29,455 bases of DNA from CAZAPG01 sp964486935 (GTDB lineage: Bacteria; Chloroflexota; Anaerolineae; 4572-78; J111): positions 1-29,455 of the forward strand of contig CAZAPG010000066.1 in assembly GCA_964486935.1 (NCBI GenBank), written 5' to 3'. The notes beneath the pieces were generated by a model. That model was not told where the DNA came from and did no database searches. It was given only the letters and a program-made list of their open reading frames with translations. Numbering within the stretch: the stretch's first letter is position 1; each line of letters opens with the position of its first letter. This document shows positions 9,226-17,136 of the stretch, piece by piece. The translations under genes and the position numbers were made by a program.

Positions 9226-9398
9226 GTAACTACTCAGCCGCCGGTTCGCCCAGCGTTAAAACGCCGGGCTGAAACAGGTAAAAGGACGCTCAAGCGCCCT
9301 GAATTCGCTTAAAATTGGGCTTTCGAGTCGGTTTTAACCGACTTTCACCTGTCTTAGCCTGGGATTTGAATCCCAGGCGACACCGGCTGAGTAGTTAC
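9226..9398. mobile_element. 173-bp palindromic MITE with 15-bp TIRs and 8-bp target duplication
   Basis: The ends are perfect 15-bp inverted repeats: GTAACTACTCAGCCG at 9226-9240 and its reverse complement at 9384-9398. The flanks carry a direct repeat GTTATATT (9218-9225 and 9399-9406), the mark of transposition. Inside are hairpins at 9248-9269, 9326-9343 and 9357-9378. The two outer arms are also homologous to each other over about 55-60 bp, including the CACCTGT/ACAGGT pair. No coding capacity is present. GTAA-type ends with 8-bp duplications are known for the IS66 family, so an IS66-type transposase in trans is a candidate. Confidence 0.85.
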
Positions 9399-9454
9399 GT
9401 TATATTGAGGGTTTATCGGTGGGGGTAGTAACCTTGCCGGGAGGCCGGTGATTG

Positions 9455-12400
9455 ATGAATTTTAGCAAAGAAGAAAAAGGCGCAATACTGATTGTAGATG
9501 ACACGCCAATTACCCTGGAAGTGTTGTCTGAATATTTGGAAGAGGCAGGCTTTAAGCTGACAATGGCTCTGAACGGCGAGAGCGCCCTTGAAAAGGTTCA
9601 GCAGAGCAAACCCGATATCATTCTTTTAGATGTCATGATGCCCGGTCTGGATGGTTTTGAAACCTGTCGCCGCCTGAAAAGCCGGGCCGATACCAAAGAT
9701 ATCCCGGTTATTTTTATGACCGCCCTGTCTCAAACCAGTGACAAACTCCAGGCGTTTGAGGCGGGAGCGGTCGATTACATTACCAAACCCTTTGATTACC
9801 GGGAAGTCTCGGCCAGAATTGATACCCACTTAACCATTCAACAGTTGCAGGCAAAACTACGGGCGCAAAATGTGCAGCTTGAGCAAGAAATTGCCCAACG
9901 TCAGGCCATCGAAGATGCCTTGCGCCAAAGCCAGGCCCGTTACGAAGCCATTGTCGAAGACCAGGCAGAAATGGTTTCGCGTTGGTTACCCGATGGCACG
10001 CTGACCTTTGTAAACGGCTCCTACTGCCGCTTTCTGAACAAATCTCGCCACGAGCTAATTGGCTCTAATTTTTTAGAAACTCTACCCGCCGCCGACAGAC
10101 AAAAAGAGGCGGCCCGCCTGAAATCAATGAATCCCCTGAATATTGTTTCAACTTATGAACACCGCATGTTAACTCCACAGGGCGAAGTCCGCTGGGTGCA
10201 ATGGAGCAATCGCGCCATACTCGATGCCCAGGGCCGGTTTGTTGAGTTTCAATCGGTGGGGCGAGATGTGACCGAGCGCAAAGAAATGTATTTAGCCCTG
10301 CAAAAAGCCAGAGACGAATTGGAGCAAAGGGTTAAAGAACGCACCGCCGAATTGGTTTCGGCCAATGCCCAGCTTCAGGCAGAAATTCATGAGCGCAGCC
10401 AAACCGAGCAGGCGCTGCGCCAAAGCCAGGCCCAACTGCAATATCAGGCCAACCTGTTACAAAACGTTTCCGATGCCGTTATTGCCACCGACCTGGATTT
10501 TAACATTCAAAGCTGGAATTACGCCGCCGAAGTAATCTATGGCTGGCCGTCAGGCGAGGCAATGGGCAAATCGACCAACGAACTGCTTACCACCGAGTTT
10601 TTGGCCGATGATCGCGAGTTGGTGACCGCCCGATTTCTTGAAACCGGAACCTGGCAGGGCGAGGTTATTCAAAAAAATAAAGCCGGGGCAGATTTATTCA
10701 TATTCTCCTCGGTCTCTTTTATTAAAGATGATGACGGCAGCCCCAGCGGAGTGGTGGCGGTTAACCGGGATATTACCTTTCGCAAGCAGGCCGAACAATC
10801 GTTGCAGCGCCAAACCGAACGGCTGCGCGTGCTGCACGAAATTGACCAGGCCATTTTAACTGCCCAATCACAAGAGGCCATTGCCCGGGCCGTGCTGCAC
10901 AATATCCTGCAACTCATTCCCTGCCAGCAAGCCAGCGTGGCCCTGTTTAACTTTGAAACAAATCAGGCCGATTTACACACCGTCAGCAAAAACCCCCGCT
11001 CCCACTTTGCCACCAGAAAACAGGTCTCTCTGGCTGCCTTTGGCAATATGGCCAACCTGCAACAGGGCAAAACCTTGATTATAACCGACATTCAGGCCCG
11101 AAAAAACCCCTCGACGGTGGAAAAATGGCTCATCGACGAGGGCCTGCGGGCAATGATTACCATCCCCTTTGTGGCGCGGGGCGAGCTGCTTGGCAGCCTC
11201 AACCTGGCCTCAGACAAACCCGACGCCCTTCCAGCAGAGCAGCTTGATATTGCTGAAGAGCTGGCTAACCTGTTAACCGTAGCCATTATGCAAAACCAGC
11301 TTTTTAAGGCCGAGGCTCGCCGCCGCCAGGAAGCCGAGGCGTTAAGCGATATTGCCACCGCGGTTAACAGCACCCTGAATTTAGAAGAGGTGCTGGCGCA
11401 AATTCTGGCTAATGTGGGGCGGGTGGTTGAACACAATGCGGCCAATATGATTCTGGTTGAAAGCAACACTCCCTATCCTGTTGAAAGCGAGCCGGATGTT
11501 GAGTTTGCCGAAATTGCCCAGAAATTATTCGCCATGATTTACCAGGTTCCTCATTTAAATAAAATGGCCAGCCAGGGGCAACCCCTCATTATTAGCCATA
11601 CGCAACACGCCCCCTTTGATTTTTTGGATTGGCAGTGGGTTCAATCTTATGTGGGGGTGCCCATTTTGCTGGAGCAAAAAGTGACCGGTTTTCTGAACCT
11701 GGCCAGCCAAACGCCCCATTTTTATACCGAGGTTATGTCAAAGCGGCTCAGGGCGTTTGCCGACCAGGCGGCCATTGCCATTCAGAACGCCCGGCTGCAT
11801 ACTCAAACGCAAAGACATGCCAGAGAACTGGCTATTCTTAACAAGGCCGGTCAAACCCTAACCGCCGTGCTGGATTTGGAATTTATTTTGAACCATACCA
11901 TGGCCGAAGCCAACGCGCTGGTAGGGGCCGAAGGAACCGCTATATTGTTGTATAATCAAACCAAGAGCAAGCTGATTTTTGTAGCCGCCGCCAGCCCCAG
12001 CGCCGATGCCCTGTTGGGGCTGGAGGTACCGCTAGGTAGCAGCATTGCCGGCCGGGTGGCCGAAACCGGCCAATCGGTGCTGGTTGCCGAGGCGCAAAAA
12101 AGCCCCCATTTTTATCGCCATGTCGATGCCTTGACCGGCCTTGTCACCCGCTCAATTCTGGCGGTGCCGCTACTAACCAGAAAAGAAGTGATTGGCGTTA
12201 TCGAGGCCACCAACAAACGAGATGGCGTTTTTACCAACCATGATATAGAATTGTTGGAGGCCCTGGCCAGTTCGGCGGCCATTGCCATTGAAAACGCCCG
12301 GCTGTTTGAAAGGATAGACATGGGGCAAGAGCAACTGCGCCAGCTTGCCAACAAGGTTATCTCGGCTCAAGAAGAGGAACGGCAGCGTTTGTCGCAAGAA

Positions 12401-12991
12401 CTGCACGATGAAGCCGGTCAGGCGCTGGTCGCCCTCAAAATGAGATTGACCCTGCTCCAGATGGATTTACCCGCCGGGTCAGAATCAGTCAAAGAGCAAC
12501 TTGCCGAAGCCATCACTCTAACCGAAGATACCATGCACCGCTTAAGGGCTACGGCCAAAGCGCTGCGCCCGCCGGCGCTTGATGCCGCCGGCCTTAACCC
12601 TACCCTGGAAGGCTTGTGCCGCGAGTTTGCCGGGTGGGCCAAGTTGCCGGTAAATTACCAGGGCGCCGATATTAAGGCGCTCTCGGATACGGCCAAAATT
12701 TCGCTGTATCGCTTTCTTCAAGAAGCGTTGACCAATGTAGCCAAGCACGCTCAGGCCAGCCAGATTCTGGTAAAATTAGAGGTCAACCATAATGCTGTAA
12801 GGCTGAAGGTGCAGGACGATGGCCGCGGGTTTGATAAAGATGTTATCCTGGGGATGAAGGGGAAACCCCAGGGAATTGGGTTGCTTGGCATGCGAGAACG
12901 GCTTGAGTTGTTAAATGGTTGGCTTGAAATTGAAACTGCGCCCGGCCGGGGCGCCTCGCTCATTGCTTATATCCCGCTGAAGGGAGATTAA
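9455..12991 (+). CDS. Large sensor kinase: REC-PAS-PAS-GAF-GAF-GAF-HisKA_3-HATPase
   Basis: This soluble protein of 1178 residues has an N-terminal receiver (Asp59 in LLDVMMPG, Lys in YITKPFD). Coiled coil and PAS domains follow (about 160-280 and 330-455; the first ends RDVTERK, the second RDITFRKQAEQ), then three GAF domains (about 465-620, 635-790, 800-955), HisKA_3 with His984 (LSQELHDEAGQAL) and a NarX/DesK-type HATPase (DDGRGF, GIGLLGMRERLE). The HisKA_3 type pairs with NarL-family regulators, and one follows 1 nt after the stop. GGGAGG upstream could serve either the ATG at 9455 or a TTG at 9452; ATG is preferred. The N-terminal receiver suggests input from another kinase, possibly one of the divergent operon. 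Confidence 0.93.
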   Translation: MNFSKEEKGAILIVDDTPITLEVLSEYLEEAGFKLTMALNGESALEKVQQSKPDIILLDVMMPGLDGFETCRRLKSRADTKDIPVIFMTALSQTSDKLQAFEAGAVDYITKPFDYREVSARIDTHLTIQQLQAKLRAQNVQLEQEIAQRQAIEDALRQSQARYEAIVEDQAEMVSRWLPDGTLTFVNGSYCRFLNKSRHELIGSNFLETLPAADRQKEAARLKSMNPLNIVSTYEHRMLTPQGEVRWVQWSNRAILDAQGRFVEFQSVGRDVTERKEMYLALQKARDELEQRVKERTAELVSANAQLQAEIHERSQTEQALRQSQAQLQYQANLLQNVSDAVIATDLDFNIQSWNYAAEVIYGWPSGEAMGKSTNELLTTEFLADDRELVTARFLETGTWQGEVIQKNKAGADLFIFSSVSFIKDDDGSPSGVVAVNRDITFRKQAEQSLQRQTERLRVLHEIDQAILTAQSQEAIARAVLHNILQLIPCQQASVALFNFETNQADLHTVSKNPRSHFATRKQVSLAAFGNMANLQQGKTLIITDIQARKNPSTVEKWLIDEGLRAMITIPFVARGELLGSLNLASDKPDALPAEQLDIAEELANLLTVAIMQNQLFKAEARRRQEAEALSDIATAVNSTLNLEEVLAQILANVGRVVEHNAANMILVESNTPYPVESEPDVEFAEIAQKLFAMIYQVPHLNKMASQGQPLIISHTQHAPFDFLDWQWVQSYVGVPILLEQKVTGFLNLASQTPHFYTEVMSKRLRAFADQAAIAIQNARLHTQTQRHARELAILNKAGQTLTAVLDLEFILNHTMAEANALVGAEGTAILLYNQTKSKLIFVAAASPSADALLGLEVPLGSSIAGRVAETGQSVLVAEAQKSPHFYRHVDALTGLVTRSILAVPLLTRKEVIGVIEATNKRDGVFTNHDIELLEALASSAAIAIENARLFERIDMGQEQLRQLANKVISAQEEERQRLSQELHDEAGQALVALKMRLTLLQMDLPAGSESVKEQLAEAITLTEDTMHRLRATAKALRPPALDAAGLNPTLEGLCREFAGWAKLPVNYQGADIKALSDTAKISLYRFLQEALTNVAKHAQASQILVKLEVNHNAVRLKVQDDGRGFDKDVILGMKGKPQGIGLLGMRERLELLNGWLEIETAPGRGASLIAYIPLKGD

Positions 12992-12992
12992 G

Positions 12993-13643
12993 ATGATCCG
13001 CGTAATTCTGGCCGATGATCATCATCTGGTGCGCCAGGGCATTCGGGCGCTTTTAGAAAAAACAGGCGATATTGAAATTGTGGCCGAGGCCGAGAATGGT
13101 GAAGAAGCCATTATTTCAACCCAAAAACTCAAACCCGATGTGTTGTTGATGGACATCAATATGCCCAGGCTCAATGGAATTCAGGCCGCAGAGCAAATAC
13201 GCCATCAAGGGTTATCTACTCATGTGGTGATTTTATCAATGCACTCTGATGAAACGTTGGTGCGGCAGGCGTTACGCAGCGGGGTGAGAGGTTATCTGCT
13301 TAAACATGCTGTAACCGAAGAATTGCTTATTGCCGTTCGAGCGGCTCAACGGGGCGAGGTGTATCTCAGCCCTACCATTTCCGAACTGGTGATGAGTGAT
13401 TTTATTGTTGGCCGGGATAAGCTTGAACAAAGCGGCTTTGAGCAACTTTCGCCCCGCGAACGCGAGGTGTTAAAACTGGTTGCCGAAGGTTATACCAATA
13501 AAGCCATTGCCGATACAATGCACCTGAGTGTTAAAACCGTCGAAAAACATCGCGCCAGTTTAATGACCAAACTCAATGTTCAAGATTTGGCCGCTCTGAT
13601 TCGACTTGCTCTTAAACACGGTTTGATTTTTCTTGACGAATAA
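12993..13643 (+). CDS. NarL/FixJ-family response regulator with LuxR-type HTH
   Basis: This 216-residue DNA-binding regulator has an N-terminal receiver (Asp8 and Asp9, phospho-acceptor Asp54 in LLMDINMP, SMHSD switch, LLKHA Lys) and a C-terminal LuxR-type helix-turn-helix at about 148-205 (LSPREREVLKLVAEGYTNKAIA, with KTVEKHRASLM as recognition region). It starts 1 nt after the stop of the HisKA_3 kinase with AGGGAG upstream, so the two form a classical pair. Its gene lies between the two operons that share the 74-nt promoter module, which makes it the leading candidate for the factor that binds there. That link is inference. Confidence 0.95.
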   Translation: MIRVILADDHHLVRQGIRALLEKTGDIEIVAEAENGEEAIISTQKLKPDVLLMDINMPRLNGIQAAEQIRHQGLSTHVVILSMHSDETLVRQALRSGVRGYLLKHAVTEELLIAVRAAQRGEVYLSPTISELVMSDFIVGRDKLEQSGFEQLSPREREVLKLVAEGYTNKAIADTMHLSVKTVEKHRASLMTKLNVQDLAALIRLALKHGLIFLDE

Positions 13644-13667
13644 TTGCACCGCATAACCGCTATTAAC

Positions 13668-13698
13668 AAAAAAGACTCCCAAAGTGGGGGTCTTTTTT
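13668..13698 (+). terminator. Rho-independent terminator after the NarL-type regulator
   Basis: An A-rich 5' arm with GAC and CCC pairs with GGG, GTC and six T, giving a hairpin followed by a T run 25-30 nt after the stop at 13643. The same sequence forms the upstream part of the conserved promoter module (13678-13751), so it may have two roles. At the other module copy no gene ends nearby. Confidence 0.6.
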
Positions 13699-13751
13699 GG
13701 TTAGAAGTAGGGTAAGCCCCCATGTTGGCGATGATATTTTTGTGTCATAAT
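13678..13751 (+). promoter_or_regulatory. Conserved 74-nt promoter/operator module, copy 2
   Basis: It begins CCCAAAGTGGGGGTC, continues with a T run and GTAGGGTAAG, then CCCCCAT ending at 13723. After exactly 22 nt comes a -10 box CATAAT (13746-13751). It matches the minus-strand copy at 9120-9047 at 36 of 46 positions without gaps, with identical spacing to the -10. TGGGGGTC and the downstream CCCCCAT with TTGG form a wide inverted repeat that could be paired operator half-sites. It drives the cyclase-like/lipoprotein operon after a leader of about 90 nt. Confidence 0.65.
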
Positions 13752-13848
13752 ACGTTTAGAGCCGGTAAATGCCTTGATGAGCCAGTCGTAGCGGCCAAAA
13801 CCATATCTTGTTTTTTTGCGCAATTTGAAAGGAACATAGGAGTTTATT

Positions 13849-14598
13849 ATGCGGAAATCTGCCGTGATGGTAGGGCTGAAATGCCAAAACTGTGGGCAGG
13901 TTGCCCCTGCGGGTGATGAGTTTTGCAGCCGCTGTGGCAGGCAATTGGCTGTTTACCCTCAACCAGCCCGGCAACCCGCCGCAGGAATGGTGTCTTTGGC
14001 TGAAGCGAGCAAGAGCGCCTCTAATTTTCAGAGAGAGGTAGCTGTTATGTTTGTTGGTTTAGTTACTTCGGCCTCTGCCAACCAGCCGCCGGATGATGAG
14101 GAAGTTTACAATTTAAGAAATGACGCACTCCAGATTTTATTGAGAATTGTTGAGAAATACGGCGGCATTGTTGACAAATTTATTGGCGATGGCTTTGTGG
14201 CCCTGTTTGGCATAAAGCTAACCCACAAAAACGAAACCGAACAGGCCATCCGGGCAGCCCTGGAAATGCGCGCTGCCAACCTGGCCTGGCGAGAGACGTG
14301 TCAGCCGCGCAACGATTTTACCTTTCAACTACAAATTGGTATCCATGCCGGCCTGGCTGTAACTTCTAAAATTGGCAGCCAGTTATGGACAGATTACAGG
14401 GTTAGCAGTCAAGTAGTTAATCTGGCTTCGCTTTTAGAAATGACGGCAAAACCGGACACAACCCTGGTGAGCGCCGAAATTTTTCAGCGGACCCGGACTC
14501 AATTTGAATTTAAGGTTCTTGCGCCGCAGTTGATTGAATGGCAACCCAGAGCTATTCAGGTTTATCAGCTATTAAATTTGAAAGAAGTTACCAATTAG
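13849..14598 (+). CDS. Zinc-ribbon protein with degenerate class III nucleotide cyclase domain
   Basis: This 249-residue protein has an N-terminal zinc ribbon (CQNCG at 11-15 and CSRCG at about 26-30). A class III adenylate/guanylate cyclase domain then covers about 65-235. The fold is recognisable: VAVMFVGLV, the GGIVDKFIGDGFVALFG hairpin, IGIHAGLAV and YRVSSQVVNLASLLE. The first metal-binding Asp, normally in an FADI-type motif, is Gly here. The second Asp (GDG) remains, but the transition-state Arg after NLAS is Leu and the base-selecting Asp before VVN is Gln. Catalysis is therefore unlikely; a binding or regulatory role is more plausible. The start is supported by TAGGAG 6 nt upstream. 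It is followed by the second PotD-like lipoprotein in the same operon. Confidence 0.85.
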   Translation: MRKSAVMVGLKCQNCGQVAPAGDEFCSRCGRQLAVYPQPARQPAAGMVSLAEASKSASNFQREVAVMFVGLVTSASANQPPDDEEVYNLRNDALQILLRIVEKYGGIVDKFIGDGFVALFGIKLTHKNETEQAIRAALEMRAANLAWRETCQPRNDFTFQLQIGIHAGLAVTSKIGSQLWTDYRVSSQVVNLASLLEMTAKPDTTLVSAEIFQRTRTQFEFKVLAPQLIEWQPRAIQVYQLLNLKEVTN

Positions 14599-14620
14599 TA
14601 AGGTACACATGGAGGTCACA

Positions 14621-15718
14621 ATGTTAAATCATATCATAACTACTGTGGTCATTGCCACCGCATTGTTCTCGTTAAGTGGGTGTGGGCCAGCCGCAGCTCT
14701 ATCGCCCAGCGACAAACCACCGCCGTTAGCCGAAGAGCTTGTTTTTTACGACTGGTCCAATGATAGCATTGCCGAAGTTTTTGAAGCCTTTACCCAGGAA
14801 TATGGCGTTAAAATCAGGTATGTATCTTATGAGTACCAGGAAGATGCCGTGGCAAATATGAGGGCCAACCAGGTTTATGATATAGTGGTGTTGGAAAACC
14901 AATTTATTCCAGCCCTGATTAACGAAGGGCTTTTGGCCGAAATTGATTACCAGAACGTCCCCAACTTCAAAAATATATCGGCCAATTTTCGCGACCTGGC
15001 CCACGATCCTAAAAATAAACATACCATTCCCTATTCATGGGGCACAACCGGGCTGGTTGTTCGCAGCGACCTGGTGGCTGAACCAATTACCAGTTGGAGC
15101 GACATGTGGGACCCCCGGTATGCCGGGCAAGTAGCGCTCTGGGAAACTACGCCCCGGTACATTCTGGGCGCGGCGCTTAAATCATTAGGGTACTCTGTAA
15201 ACTCAGAAGAACCGGCAGAACTGGAAGCTGCCTTGAGTCGATTGCAGGCATTTAAGGAGAATGTCATTTGGCTTAATGATGAGTGGCATTCAACGGCTCC
15301 CTTGCTGGTTAAGGGCGAGGCTGTAATGGCTCTGGGGTGGTCTGAGGATGTCTGGCTGGCCCAGGAAGAGACTGAGGCGATTTCTTATGTCTTACCCAAA
15401 GAGGGGGCTATTTTGTGGGGCGACAATTTTGTAATTCCGGCTAATAGCCCTAACAAATACACGGCTGAACTTTTCCTTAATTTTATTCTGCGGCCTGAAA
15501 TAAGCGCCCAGATTGTCAATGGCAATTATTATCCAATGGCAAACGACGCCGCCAATGCCTACATTCAGCCGGAAATATTGGCCGACCCGGTGATATTTCC
15601 TCCCAACCAGGCGCTCAAGAATTCCGAGCTTTTGCTTCCTTTAAGCGCGGCAGGTGAAAAACTATACGCAGACATCTGGGATCGATTCCTGGCCGCAGAC
15701 AAACTAACTAACCAGTAA
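14621..15718 (+). CDS. PotD-like polyamine-type substrate-binding lipoprotein (paralogue 2)
   Basis: This 365-residue lipoprotein has a signal with lipobox LSGC (Cys21), then the PotD/PotF fold. It closely resembles the lipoprotein at 4632-5714: EELVFYDW, NQVYDIVVLEN, EGLLAEIDY, FRDLAHDPKNKHT, WGTTGLVVRSDL and LWGDNFVIPANSPNKYTAE all have counterparts there. The WxD segment that contacts the amine in PotD is kept. The ATG at 14621 is chosen because GGAGG lies 5 nt upstream. An ATG at 14609 would put the ribosome site inside the gene and lengthen the signal peptide. It is the second gene of the operon after the cyclase-like protein. No permease or ATPase follows. Confidence 0.9.
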   Translation: MLNHIITTVVIATALFSLSGCGPAAALSPSDKPPPLAEELVFYDWSNDSIAEVFEAFTQEYGVKIRYVSYEYQEDAVANMRANQVYDIVVLENQFIPALINEGLLAEIDYQNVPNFKNISANFRDLAHDPKNKHTIPYSWGTTGLVVRSDLVAEPITSWSDMWDPRYAGQVALWETTPRYILGAALKSLGYSVNSEEPAELEAALSRLQAFKENVIWLNDEWHSTAPLLVKGEAVMALGWSEDVWLAQEETEAISYVLPKEGAILWGDNFVIPANSPNKYTAELFLNFILRPEISAQIVNGNYYPMANDAANAYIQPEILADPVIFPPNQALKNSELLLPLSAAGEKLYADIWDRFLAADKLTNQ

Positions 15719-15766
15719 TTGAGCCAGATACAAACATTCGTCGGGTTTTTGGCCCGGTAAAAGCAT

Positions 15767-16723
15767 TTACGCGTTCTCGCGGGTTTGAGTGTCAAACCCA
15801 ACTGCTTCGTTGACAATATACAGCGGGCGGCCTCTTACCTCGTCGTAAATACGCCCCAGATACTCGCCCACAATCCCCAGCGATATCAACTGCACCGCCC
15901 CCAAAAAGAGCACCATCACCAGGGTGGTGGCCTGGCCGGCAAAAGCCTGATAGCCGGAGAGCCGGGCCAAAATAACCACCAAAATAAACAGGGCGCTCAA
16001 TACGGCAATCAGAAACCCCAAAAATGTAGCAAGTTGCAGCGGAAAGTAGCTAAAGCCGGTGATGGCATCGGTGGCAAATTTGACCATCCGCCGCAGCGGG
16101 TATTTGGTTTCACCGGCAAAGCGCTCCTCTCGCACATAATGCACGCCGGTTTGTTTAAAGCCCACCCAACTGGTCATCCCCCGAATAAAACGGCGATGCT
16201 CTTTCATTTGCCGCAACTTTTTAACCACTTTGCGGTCCATTAGCCTGAAATCGCCGGTATCCAGCGGAATGTTGATATCGGTCAGGTAGTTGATAAGGCG
16301 ATAGAACAATTTGGCGGTAAACAGCTTAAACCAGGTTTCACCCTGGCGGGCGCTGCGCACGGCGTACACAACTTCGTACCCTTCTTGCCACTTTTCAATC
16401 ATCCGCAAAATTAGTTCGGGGGGGTCCTGCAAATCGGAGTCAATCAAAATAACGGCCTCACCCTGGGCGTAGTCCATGCCGGCGGTTACGGCAATTTGGT
16501 GGCCAAAGTTGCGGGCAAAATCAATGTAGTGAACTCGCGGGTCGGCGGCGTGCAGTTCTTGCATTAATTCCAGGGTGCGGTCGGCGCTGCCATCATTTAC
16601 CAGCACCAGCTCCCAGGGTTGGCCGGTTTGCTCCAGCACCTCTTTAATGCGGCGGTAAAGTTCGGGCAGATTGCCCTCTTCATTCCAGCAGGGGGCTACA
16701 ACTGAGTAGCGAATGTTGCTCAT
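15767..16723 (-). CDS. Family 2 polyprenyl-phosphate glycosyltransferase (DPM1/GtrB-like)
   Basis: This 318-residue membrane-anchored GT-A glycosyltransferase has an N-terminal catalytic domain with VVAPCWNEEGNLPEL, VNDGSADRT (near 42-50) and the metal-binding DSD at 95-97 followed by LQDPPELI. Two predicted membrane helices at about 230-255 and 265-290 are typical of GtrB/ArnC-like enzymes. These load a sugar from a nucleotide donor onto polyprenyl phosphate at the cytoplasmic membrane for later use in envelope glycans. The actual sugar cannot be read from sequence. GGAGA lies 10 nt upstream of the ATG, and a good TATAAT -10 lies about 40 nt upstream. It converges on the lipoprotein gene and looks monocistronic. 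Confidence 0.92.
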   Translation of the reverse strand: MSNIRYSVVAPCWNEEGNLPELYRRIKEVLEQTGQPWELVLVNDGSADRTLELMQELHAADPRVHYIDFARNFGHQIAVTAGMDYAQGEAVILIDSDLQDPPELILRMIEKWQEGYEVVYAVRSARQGETWFKLFTAKLFYRLINYLTDINIPLDTGDFRLMDRKVVKKLRQMKEHRRFIRGMTSWVGFKQTGVHYVREERFAGETKYPLRRMVKFATDAITGFSYFPLQLATFLGFLIAVLSALFILVVILARLSGYQAFAGQATTLVMVLFLGAVQLISLGIVGEYLGRIYDEVRGRPLYIVNEAVGFDTQTRENA

Positions 16724-16763
16724 ACAAATTGCTCTCCCGGTAGGCGTGGGTTGTGGAAAGTCA

Positions 16764-16769
16764 ATTATA
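16764..16769 (-). promoter_or_regulatory. Probable -10 box of the glycosyltransferase gene
   Basis: A perfect TATAAT on the minus strand lies 41 nt upstream of the start at 16723. The -35 is poor (TATTCA at 17 nt or TTCAAT at 15 nt). Confidence 0.45.
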
Positions 16770-16799
16770 GCGCAAAGTGGGCTTATTGAATATTTTGGA

Positions 16800-16832
16800 C
16801 AAATAAAAACACCCCGGCCTTGGGCGGGGTGT
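16800..16832 (-). terminator. Rho-independent terminator on the minus strand
   Basis: An 8-bp perfect stem, ACACCCCG (16809-16816) with CGGGGTGT (16825-16832), has an 8-nt loop. On the minus strand it is followed by TTTTTATTTG. It would end transcription arriving from about 17100, which covers the small ORF at 16914-17033, and lies upstream of the glycosyltransferase promoter. Confidence 0.75.
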
Positions 16833-16913
16833 CAACCTGAAAAGACAGAGGTTAATAATTTATCGCGGGCCGCTTAAATTTGGGCGGCTTTGGGTTTTTA
16901 GAAGTAAATTGAG

Positions 16914-17033
16914 CTAAATTGCGCCCAGCGAGAAGGCCCCAATGGCCCACCCTAACACAGCGGCAACAGCAATAACTACAAATTGAACCTGGGTAAAAAT
17001 TTGGGCTTTGGCTTTAACTTTTCTCATGCTCAT
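16914..17033 (-). CDS. Possible 39-residue single-span membrane protein
   Basis: The ORF encodes a basic N-terminus (MSMRKVKAKAQ) and then one hydrophobic stretch (VVIAVAAVLGWAIGAFSL), the layout of a small membrane protein. I do not recognise a family. A longer reading from 17153 would overlap the divergent promoter of the peptidase gene and is less likely. A clear minus-strand terminator about 80 nt downstream shows that something is transcribed here. The ribosome site is weak (GCGGA, 7 nt upstream of the ATG). A small RNA is the alternative. Confidence 0.4.
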   Translation of the reverse strand: MSMRKVKAKAQIFTQVQFVVIAVAAVLGWAIGAFSLGAI

Positions 17034-17136
17034 TTTAAGTCCGCTTTCTTTAATAAATTTGATGATGTCTACAGCATAACTGAAAGCCCTTTGAAATACA
17101 TAAAGACATGCTATGAAAATAGTTAGAAAATTTGAA

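Noticed and set aside
9226..9398. Riboswitch or structured RNA gene
   Set aside because: The hairpins are explained by a mobile palindromic element with terminal repeats and a target duplication. A regulatory effect as a leader is possible but secondary.
9418..9427. TGGGGGT-containing stretch as a third operator copy upstream of the large kinase
   Set aside because: Only about 8 bases match the shared module and the -10 spacing is absent. This is too little for a claim.
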